Positions 48,178 to 60,100 of a stretch of 64,000 nt of DNA are shown here, piece by piece. The translations under genes were made by a program, and so were the position numbers. Origin of the DNA: Lytechinus variegatus (taxonomy: Eukaryota; Echinodermata; Echinoidea; Temnopleuroida; Toxopneustidae); NCBI RefSeq assembly GCF_018143015.1, contig NC_054740.1, positions 17,901,190-17,965,189 on the forward strand, read 5' to 3'. The notes under the pieces were generated by a model that made no database searches, had not been told where the DNA came from, and was given only the letters and a program-made list of their open reading frames with translations. The first letter of the stretch is position 1. Every line of letters starts with the position of its first letter.

Positions 48178-51100
48178 TCATCGTGTGCTCTTCCGCGTCT
48201 TAAGAGGGGGTTTCTGAAGTTGTAAAGGCTTTCCTGTTGTGGTCGATCCAAATGAGGTACCTGCTATGCAAACAAAGAAATTATAAAATAGGAGAAATAT
48301 AACTGGTTAATCTTTCAATGCATACACAATTCGAACTATATGAGAAGAGCAAGAACAGAAAGGTTGATGGAATCTAAAAAATGTGCAAATAAAATGTACA
48401 TGTACTCCATAAATGACCTTTCTGCAAATCATGGATGGGGGGGTGGATTTATGACCCTGCTGTCTGGCTTGTTTGAGATTCATTAGAAATTGATTTCTTA
48501 GGATTCATTTCATGATTCCTAAGACAAGTAAATGAACAAACCTACAAAAGAATAAATTGACAATACTAGTTTTTGTTCATAAGATTTTGGTTTCACTGAC
48601 TAGCAAATAATATCTAGTTTTGCGAGTGTTATATCAATAGGGATATCTGAAAACGAAAATCCCTAATTTATTGTTCGAAATAGACATGAAATGAAAAACT
48701 CCAAAAATTTGCTTTGCCCATTTGATCGTGGGCCCGGCAGCCGCTGTGCAGCGCCAGTTTCCATTGTTGTACTTTGTACATGCATATATTGTGAGCAAAT
48801 GGATACATATTCACACAACTGTTAGCACCAGGTATGAAATAACTATTAGAACGTACAGACTTCTCCCGCAGAGTAAATATTTAAATGCACAATTTCAAGT
48901 TTTGAGTGAAGGTTGATACAGACTGTTAATTTCATGAAGTAATGGTATAGAGTCAAGAGAAGACTCATGGTCTACACTATACCATCAAATCCCATCATCA
49001 AATAGAGGAATATAGCATTAATACAAGAGTTAGTGACTTATCAGAGGCTGGTTTTCCCAATTTCATGCATGTAAAAGACATAGCCATGCATGTGGAATCA
49101 TCCATTACAATCCCTATACATTTTGGTTAAAGGTCAAGTCCACCTCAGAAAAATGTTGATTTAAATCAATAAAGAAAAATCAGACAAGCACAATGCTGAA
49201 AATTTCATCAAAATCGGATGTAAAATAAGAAAGTTATGACATTTCAAAGTTTCGCTTATTTTCAACCAAATAGTAATATGAACGAGCCAGTTACATCCAA
49301 ATGAGAGAGTCGATGACGTCACTCACTATTTCTTTTGTTGTTTATTGTTTGAATTATACAATATTTCAATTTTTACGAATTTGATGATTAGGACCTCATT
49401 GCGTGAAGGACAAAATGTTAAATAATGGAATTCCACATGTTCAGGGAGGAATGAAACTTCCTTTCTCATGACAATGACGAGAAAATAAAAATATTTCATA
49501 TTTCATATAATAAAATACAAAAGAAATAGTGAGTGATGTCATCGCCTCTCTCATTTGGATGTAACTGGCTCGTTCATACAACTATTTTGTTGAAAATAAG
49601 CGAAACTTTAAAATGCCATAACTTTCTTATTTTACATCCAATTTTGATGAAATTTTCAGTGTTATGTTTGTTGAATTTTTCTCTTTTTATTCAAATCAAG
49701 TTTTTGTTGGGGTGGACTTGTCCTTTAAACACATATTAGAGAAAAATATAAAAGATTAAATGCCAATTTACAATGGTCCTTACATAACTAGAAGAAAATA
49801 TGTGCTTGATCAATTGAAAGTCCAGAAAGAGGTGTGTTAAACAGAATTTTATCTATATATTATTAATGTTCACTACCCATGATCTGTCATGTAAAAAAAT
49901 ATTAACGATCCAAAGTGAAATATGTTACATGAAATATCAACTATTATCTGAACACGAAATTACAATCAAGAACATCAAGGGGAGTGTTCAGACTGAATAC
50001 CAGGGCTGTACATGACATGAACTGCATTATAATCCAGGGGAAAAGATATGAAAGTCTGATTTTGATTCTGATAAATACTACAATACATTTACATTGTAAA
50101 TCAAGAGAAAGAAACCAGAAATTAGGAAGGAAATACAACCATTGTACAATCATATCCACATCAACTAGTTATATATCATAACAAACAGCATGGCCTGACT
50201 GATTTACGACTGGTCTGCGACTGCGTGAAGGGGAATGTCATGTCACAGCTCTTGTCAGCTTGAGAGTCGCAGACCGGTCATAGACAGATCGCAAGGAAAC
50301 TTGTAAGGATTTGACATGTTGAATCCTTACCACTGGATCGCAAGCTCAATCCGAATGTCAGCAAATCAGGCTGTAGATTTGCACTTAAATACTGACGCGT
50401 ACATGATATGCAACACGCATATGCAGTAGTAATATTCTCAGTTGCTCTGGCAAAAAGCAAAAAGCGCATGCGTGAGACGCAGAGAGAAGGGTAGTCGGAT
50501 CGCAAGGTGTGCCGTGTCGAAGCTTATGACTACCTTGCCATTCATGTCCCCTCCCTCAGTCGAAAACCAGTCTACGACTGCCGCACAGGAGTAAGGTGTG
50601 CGGTGGCCTTTACCGGTATATGGTTTATTTATCACAACTCACGAGGGTCATCATTCATGCACAAAAAACTTCTGAACAGATTTATGAAACAATCCCCCAG
50701 CACAGATATCAAACCTATACACTGACTAACAACAAGGGACAATATTAAAGAATGTTTCAAATGAAATAAACATCTACTTCCAAAACCAGTATTCCACCAC
50801 TCTACCAACCAAAAAGACACAATAACATACAGGGTGTTTGGAAAATCAGGGGGGGGGGGTTGTTTCACAAAAAAGTTAAGTATGACTGTAATTAATAGAG
50901 TCACACTTAAATGTCTAATTGGATTCCAAATTCATGTAAAAGGCACAACCGCATTGGTCAAATCATGATATTAAAATAGATTGCACGTTAAATGATCATG
51001 TGCGCATCAGCACAAAGCATAACTTAAGTCTCACTTAAGTCTTTGTGAAACATCCCCAAGATATCTTTCAGAACTCCAACAACAATCTTAAAAAAGAGAA

Positions 51101-54100
51101 AAGAGTCAATAATAAAAAAGAAAGGAGACAATGATAACCATAGTCTGCATCAATAAGCCCAATAAATGAACATCTACTGTTCTGCTTATCAGAATTATGC
51201 CATGTGAGCCTTTATCTCAATTACAACAATAGAAACTCATGTTATTGTTCTCAACATACATTTTATCTATCAATAACATCATGTATCCAAATAACATCAA
51301 TTTTTGCTAAAAAATAACAAACACTCTCAATGAATTCACTAAAAACAAACATTTACAAGTTACAGTGTACATATACATGTACACTGAGTGGACATTACAT
51401 GTACATGAAAGCAAATAATGGATAATTATATATGATAGAAATGATAATGAAATTCATGAATTGGTGTTAAACTCGATAGTTAATCATAAAAATACTGCCC
51501 AAAATCTAGAAAATATCATGGGTTGAAATGTTGACTACGTATGGTCACAGTAATAATTTTGATTAATTTTCAATTTAATATTATTTGAGCATTGACATTA
51601 TTTCTCCTACAAATATTTTTAATAGCAAATGAGAATATGATGGAACACAATTTTGTCATTTGATTTCATAATGAGAAGATGGAAAAGAAAAAGAAAGAGC
51701 TTCAGAAGATGAAATATTTCTGTCCATGATTACATGTAATTGTATGTATATTGAATAATATTACTTTTGATAGCGTGCAGTAACAGGGAATGATAATGAT
51801 GATGCATTTGTGAAGTGCCATTTATCAGTAAAAAAAAAAATTCAAAGGCATCAACACAAAATTATGCCACACATTATTTACAAAGTTGCTAGAAAAAGAT
51901 AGGTCTTTAGTTCAGACTTGAAGGTCTCAGTGTTGTTTAAATCTCAAAGTTGGATTGGTAGAGAATCCCAAAGATGATAATATGAATTGTATAAAAATTA
52001 AGATATGATTGCTCCTACAAAGTTTTGGAAACACAATAAAAACACAATTCCCCAAAATAAAACAAAAATAAAAACCACAACCAAGTAAAACGAATCATGC
52101 ACTTCAAATGATAATTTACACTTCATTCAATTCAAATGATTTGACACATAATAACATCATTCCCAATTCAAGTTTATACATAGTATTAGGATGGATTTAA
52201 ATCAAATTCTTTGTATGATTCTGTAATAAGACCAATATGCCAGTGATTTGTTAAACTTTGCCTCCCGATATAAACAAGGAATAAGATGACAAATACACCA
52301 TATTACATTCCAATGAAAGACATGATATGAAAAAAGTAGACAAGCCATGCAAATTGCTCCATTATAATCAAGTAATGCTTATAAAACATGTGGACAAGCA
52401 ATAAAATTTGAAGAAAAAGAAGGGAAAAACTTGGAAAGGTACAGTATATATAGTAATAAAATGGGGATCTCCAAATAATCCAGATTAGACACAACTTTGT
52501 AGAACCTACCAAGACGATTTAAGATGCACACTGAAGAAGCTACTAACTCTTGAAAGTTGGGGCTGAAATAATTTTAATATGAGAGAGAAAATAGTCCAGC
52601 AGAAAACATACACAAGTCTAGCATACTAGTAGAAGAAAAAAAACAGCTACCTATAAAAATGTCTGAAGTACAAAGAAAGTCGGATACCTTACAAGAAAGA
52701 TTTTTGTTTTATTTTTTGTTTGTTACAAAAACAATTCTTACGCATGGAATGGATAAATACGATTCAGGATACAGCCTTCTTACATGGATTTGGAAAAATG
52801 ATTTCATTCAGAAAATATTACTATTATACCAACAGTGGACACTAAATTTAATAAACATTCAAATTTAAAATTTATCCCCAAAAATCTAATAAAGAAGAAT
52901 AATAAGCAGTGACTAAACTTAAGGTAAATATATCAGAATAAATGTTATGATATCCACATTATTCCGTTATTAATCTTTGAAACTATAGATAGGCTTTATT
53001 TTTTTGTACAGAATGTGCAAGAGGAAAAGTTATACCTGAATATTCATTCTACAATTGTCATATGCTAGGACATGATAATTCAAAGTTTTGCTGATTTGAA
53101 ATTAGTAAACCTTTATCATTTTGGATTTTTCCTTATCAATTTTAGGAAACGGTTATATTTCTATTATTTAAATGAAAAAATAAAGAGAGTGAGAGAAAAA
53201 GCAGCAAGTAATTTAGAAGAATACCATTATCAACTAACCTGGTGTAGTCCCAAAGCCACCAAATCCACCACCTGTTGTACCAGTAGAGCCTAGAGTGGGA
53301 CCTGCACTTAGACTACCTCCAAAATTAAAACCAGTTGCTGAAGTTGTAGTTGCTGGGTTGCTACCAAATAGACCGCCTGTTCCACCACCAAAGGTTGATG
53401 AGGTCGAACCTAGGCCTGTTCCTAGTGTTGAGCCTGTGCCAAAGGTTCCTGTGCCAGTTCCAAAGCCTTTGTTCTGGAAGCCAGTGCCAAAGCCAGATGT
53501 GCCTCCAAAGGTTGAACCTGCACCGCCCAACCCTGTTGTGGTACCACCTAATCCGACAGCAGTACCACCCAATCCTGTAGTAGTGCCTCCCAAACCTGTG
53601 GTGGTACCGAGACCAGTTTGCAAGCCACCTCCCATACCTGGTAGGAATGAGACATACCATCATACAATGAGAGGATGAATACTTAATCCTCCCACACAGA
53701 AAGCTTAGAGCTTTAAAATCCACATACATGGGAGATATAAAAGAAAGAAACACAGAGAAATGCATGTACATGATGTACATGTATTTCTTTCCTTCTCTCT
53801 CTTTCTTTCTTTTTTTTTAAGGAGAGGGGATAGCAGGGGATAACAACTTTAATAGGGGATAACAACTTTAACAGGGGATAACAACTTTAATAGGCATAAT
53901 AAGGATGCTGAACTTCAACCAACTACACTTACGATCCATCAGCATTGCTCACATATTTTAATAATTTTATCATTAGCTTTGCTTTATGCAGGAATTTACT
54001 GCTGCTAACTGCAACTCTCCATTGTTTGTCTAAATTGGACAAATACACAGAATAAAATGTTGAATGGGTTCCAGCAGAAAGAAAAAATCTGTTTTTGGTG

Positions 54101-57100
54101 CCTAACTAATAACAAAAATATCTATATTTTCAAAGTTCAATATGGTTTTAGATATGCATTCACCATCATAAACCAGAGTTATGCAAAAGTTCAAGGCCAA
54201 GATCATGATGTACGAAGCCAAGGAGGACTCATAACTGGCCTCAACAACACCATCACTGTCTAAAGAAGTCAACTAAAGATCATAACAGTATTCTCACCAG
54301 TTGGTTTTTGAGCGGACTGCATAGCGGTTGCCATAACCAGAGCCATATTAGGAAACTGTGTGAAGGGTTGAGGACCCTTGGACTGGGTCTTGGATCTGGT
54401 CTGTCTCTCCGCTAGCTTACGACGGGCTGAGAAGACATCCTGTGAGTCTCCTAGATACACCCGACGATAGTTCAAGTACTGCTCCTTCTGGGCCTGTGAA
54501 GGAAATAAAATGTCAAATAATTACTTGAAGATAAAATGAATTCACTTGTCATTTCACACAGAGATTTGAGGTTCGAGCCCTTGGATAAGTCTTTTGGATG
54601 GTGACATGAAAGATCAGTTCCAGACAAAAATAATCATATCTGATTGTACATGGTACAGGTTCAGTGGTTTCAGTTGTAGTTATTTTACCAGACTTCTTCA
54701 ACTCAAATAATTAAAGTGAATAAATGTGACATCAGCAGACTTGGAACTATGCAATGAGAAACTATAGCTTGAATTGAAAACAAAATGCTCCAGTACCATA
54801 TCACCATCAGAATACAAGTAGGATAAATTTAGAAAGATGGCACTGTAAAATGCCTATTATTATCATTACTACAATTGACCATACTTTGAAGTAATACAAT
54901 GAGTGGTTAAATTCCTGGTAATATAAAGCAAATAATGTGGAGTATACTTTTAGGATAATTTAACGAGAATAACTAAATGTGCAAACCTTGATGATTTCAT
55001 GAACACCTTGCAGCTGGGCAGCCAAAGCAACAAAGGTCTCGTTAAGCTTCACCATGATATTGGATAGCTCTGTAAAATAATTCATTTTGAATTAAAATTA
55101 AAGTGAACAGATTCATATTGGTGAAAATCATTTACTGTAGGTAGATGTTTTTTATCAATGACTACTCAGTGGCTGTATACAGAATAATCTTTGTATATAT
55201 GAAATGCAACTGAATTAAATGAATATCAATTAATTACAATATTGAGAATGATCTCAATCAATAAAAGATCAATGTTAAGATCGATCTGAAACAATCATAC
55301 CTTTTTGAAAGACATCAAACCAGGGCCCTGTCTAACAAATAGGTACGATTGATTAGATTCAAACTCAAATTGTGATGTCTTTACTGCACAAGGTTAGATC
55401 AATCACACTTTGAGATTGATATGAATGTATTGCAATCCTTCATGAGACAGGGTCCTTGGGGCCCCGTCTTACAAAGAGTTATGATTGATCCAATCAATCG
55501 TAACTCTATGGAAATCCATCCGTGTCATATTTTTTTCTACAGAAAATTTGCAAAATGTCCTTTGTAAACAAAGGAGAACACACCAAATTGTCAAGATATC
55601 AATGAATTTATGGATATGCATTTATATCTAGAAAAGTTCTTGAACAAATATGCATTTTATATATTGACTTTGCTGGCTTTCCATAGTTGCGATAGTTCCG
55701 ATTGATCGAATGAATCGCAACTCTTTGTAAGACCGGCCCTGTATACTAACCCTGAGGTGAATATGAAGCAGGTTGCTCCAGGGCAGCCATGAAACTCTCC
55801 ATCTGTTCAATCTGTTGTCTACATAACACCATATCTTGCTCAAACTGATAAACAAGTCTCTGGAAATACCTGGGGAGAAGTACAATTTCAGTAATCACAA
55901 AAGTTATGATTTCACAACATATGCTCTAGTTACAATAGCAAACAAATACATTTTACAGCGCATTTATTCAAACCAATTGATCTAGGCCCTTCCAAATTAA
56001 TACTAGCCCAACAGTCATATCTAGTAAAAATCACAGTGGGCCAGCTAAAATATGAAGTTGTGTGTCTATTTAAACTTAACTTTTGATAAGTGTGGCATGT
56101 AATACTGTGAAATAATTCATAATTTGATAGAATAACTTCTGGTGGGTCAGCCAATTTCTTTTATTACCTGGCCTGTGCGGCTACTTGAAAAAAAATTAAA
56201 CGTGACCCCTGAAATCAAACAATACTGTATAATAATTTGACAAGTAATGTAACAGAATATATTTGTGGCCCAAAGGAGCAGAGCATATTAAGTCAAACAT
56301 AAACCTAGCCCTTACCCTAATCTTTCTCACATTATCTGAACAAAATAAATCTTACAACCCTGACCCTACATGCATACATTCAGAACAATTAGTCATTTGC
56401 ACTCGATGCAAGACTCACATCACCTCTTTCTACACCCTAAAGCCTTTGATGTTATATAAACCTCAGACTGTTGAACAGGCAGGGTAAAATCTAAGATAAT
56501 ATTCGTGCATCAACTCACTCTGTAGGTGCAGAGTATTCAAGCTGTAGAGCAGCTGGTATCTCCCTCGTCCTCTGTGCTATCTCTACATCCTTTAGCTGCT
56601 GAGCAGACTGTTCCTTCAGCTTACGGACAGCAGCAGCATTCCGTTGGAGGCTGCTGGAGGCTTGCCGGAGGAGCTGATGGAGGGCTGCTGTCTCCTCACG
56701 TACTCGATGGAGGGGCTTGTCAGAGAAACGTAAAATCTCCTCGCGAGTGGATTTTTGCTTCTTAACATACTCTCTGCAAGGTGGACAGGAGTATATGACA
56801 AAATATGGAAAAATAGTGTTAAGTGCTGACTCTTCACTTAAAAGTTCTAACACCAATATTTCCTTTTCATGATTAAATGAAAGTCTAATTCTTATTTTAT
56901 TGGGCATGCTGAGAAGCACTTCACAAGTGCAAAAAGCACAAATTAAAGCAATTATGGAATATACGATTTTGAAGAATAACTAGCACATCAATGATGTGGA
57001 GCTCATCCGGCATCTCGCAACACAATTTAACACAATTTTAATTTCAGCCCTGTTGACACTGTAGTGAATTATATTGGTGACATAAATTGAGGATATAGAA

Positions 57101-60100
57101 TTGAAATTGATGAAGAAATGACATAGAAGCATTTTTTGTGATCTATGAATAAATTTCATATGAATTAAGCATTAATTATTATCTAGTCAAAGTTTCTTAA
57201 CTCTGTGTAGAACCTTGGTGAACCTAATGTAGCTCTCAGATGGAACAAAAATAACCAAAATCAATCAACAAATAAGTAATTTCTGTGAGTTTTGAAAATA
57301 TATGAATAAATAGCAGATTCAATGAGTTTCAAAATTCTATGTTTAAATTTTGTATGCTACCATATAAAGCAAACAAAATTTAAATTGATCAACAAATGAA
57401 GAAGAAAAAACATTTTTTGTGATCTCTGAATAAATTTTGCATAAATTAGAATAAATAATTTTCCAGACGAAATTTCAAAATTTTGTGTACAAGTTTGGTG
57501 AACCTCATGCAGCTCTACCAGATGGAAGAAAAAAATCAAAATCTGTCAACAAATACAGAAGAGGAATTTTCTGTGATTTATGAATACATTTCGCATAAAT
57601 TAGCATAAATAATTTTCTACTGAAAATTTTCAAAATTCTGTGTAGAAGTTTGGTGAACCTCATAAAGTTCTTCAAGATGGAAAAAAAAGTAAAAATCGGT
57701 CAACAATTAAAGAAGAAAAAGCATTTTAAGTGAATTTTTAAAAATATGAATAAATTAATTTCGCATAAATTAGCATAAAAATTGTTCTAATCAAAATTTC
57801 AAAATTCTGTGTACAAGATTGGTGAACCTCATGAAGCTCTCCAGATGGAAGAAAAAAAATCAAAATCAGTCAACAAATAAAGAAGAAGCATTTTATGTGA
57901 ATTTTTAAAAATATGCATAAATTTCGCATAAATTAGCATAAAAATTGTACTGGTCAAATTTCAAAATTCTGTGTAGAAGTTTGGTTAACCTCATGAAGCT
58001 CTACCAGATGGAAACAAAAAACTCAAAATCGGTCAACAAATAAAGAAGTAGCATTTTATGTGAATTTTGAAAAATGCGCATAAATTAGCATATTTAAAGA
58101 ATTTAAAAACTTTGTGTAGAAGTTTTGAATGCCTCACCTAGTGCTATCATATAAAGCAAACAGAATTGAAATCGGACTTGAAATGGCGAAGTAGTAGCAT
58201 TTTGAAATTGTGGACGGATGACAGACGACGGACGCCACGCCACGGCATAAGCTCATCTTGCCGTTCGGGTCGGATGAGCTAAAAAGGACTTCTTACTTAA
58301 TTCAATTTAATGGAAACACTGTTTCTCATCTTTTGGTAAATATCAAAGAATAAGCTTCTAACAGGACCAATGACATTTTGATCAAAGACATAAGCCATTT
58401 TCTAATCATAAAAAGGGCATTCCAAAGGGGTATTTCACAAACATACATATTTACAAGAATTTCGATATAAAGCATTGAAATAATTTTGGTGGAAGCATCA
58501 TGGTGTAGCAGTTCTGACTCTTGTCTAGTAATCAGAGAGTTGTGTTCGAATCCAACCACAGCCTTTTGTCCTGTGGCAAGGCATTAATCCACACTTTACC
58601 ATTCTCCACCCAGGTGTGTACCCAGTAGCTGAAAGGATACGAAAACCTATTTAGTATGCCTAGCATTTGAATCTTGGAACTCTTGTTGGAATGCTCCCCA
58701 AGGAGTGGAGAAAGTACATACATTGTATGTGGGCATGCCAGGATCCGATGGCTGAGTTAAAAATAATTCCAATGTAAAGCGCTATAACAAGTGGAATGCC
58801 TCTGGCAGTCTCAATTGCATTACACGATTTGATATGGCAGCAGTGCTGACCTTGAAAAAGCTACTGATTATTAAAAAAAAAAATTCATATGATAATGAAA
58901 TACTATTTCCATTGACCCAAATTGACCTTTGACCATGTGATCATGTGATCTAAGATGTGTGCAAAACAATCATTTATACTTGATTAGCCTTATGTCTTAT
59001 GTTTCATGAACTAGATCCATAAACTTTCTAAGCTATGATGCCAATTCAACAAATACCCCCAACATGGCCAAAGTTCATTGACCCTAAATGACCTTTGACC
59101 TTGGTCATGTGACCTGAAACTCGCACATGATGATCAATGATACTTGATAACTCTTATGTCCACGTTTTATGAACTAGTTCCATAAACTATCAAAGTTACA
59201 CTGGAAATTCAACAAATACCCCTGGCATGCTCAAAGTTCATTGACCCTAAATGACCTTTGACCGTAGTCATGTTACCTGAAACTCGGGCAGGAAGTTCAG
59301 TAATACTTCATTACCCTTATGTGTAAATTTCATGGACTAGGTCCACATATTTTCAAAGTTATGACATTTCAAAAACTTGACCTTAGATTAAGATTTTGAT
59401 ATTGATTCCCCCAACATGGTCCAAGTTCATTGACCCTAAATGACTTTGGTCATGTGACCTGAAACTCAGGCAGGATGTTCAGTAATACTTGATTTACTTA
59501 TGGCCAAATTTAATTAACTAAATCCATATGCTTTCTAAGTTATGATGTCATTTCAAAAACTTAACCTTAGGTTAAGATTTGATGTTGATGCCGCTGCCTT
59601 CGCCAAAGCGGCGCCTTTAGCAGAGCAAGACAAAAATGCAACTATTTATATCATCATTATAATTATTATAATAATAATAGGCACTTATATAGCGCCATCT
59701 ATCTAGAAATATTCTATTCCGAGGTGCGATGTTATTATTATTACCCTGGCTTTAGCTCGAGCTGCCTTTCAGCGCTCATGCATTTATTCAAGGAATTAAT
59801 CCTGCTGGGTACCCATTCACCTCACCTAGGTTGAGCGCAGCACAATGTGGATAAATTTCTTGCTGAAGGAAATGCCATGGTTGGGATTCGAACCCACTAC
59901 CCTCTGTTTCAAAGTCAGAAGACTAATCCACTGGGCCACAACGCTCCATTATCATTATACAAGTCCAGCCTACTCACTTGAAATTCTTTACATTCTGACA
60001 TATTGGTTGAGGCACTTCACTCTCCTTGACACCTTGTCCTTTACTGTGAGTTTTCAAAGATTAATAAATCGGGAAAAATAGGGTAAAAGAGAAAGAGATA

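Noticed and set aside
49533..49739. Frame resembling one at 63719-63916
   Set aside because: The similarity reflects two copies of the same TTAA fold-back element, not a gene family.
53295..53678. Proline/valine-rich plus-strand frame
   Set aside because: Antisense reading of the Gly/Thr/Phe-rich NUP58 repeat exon on the minus strand.
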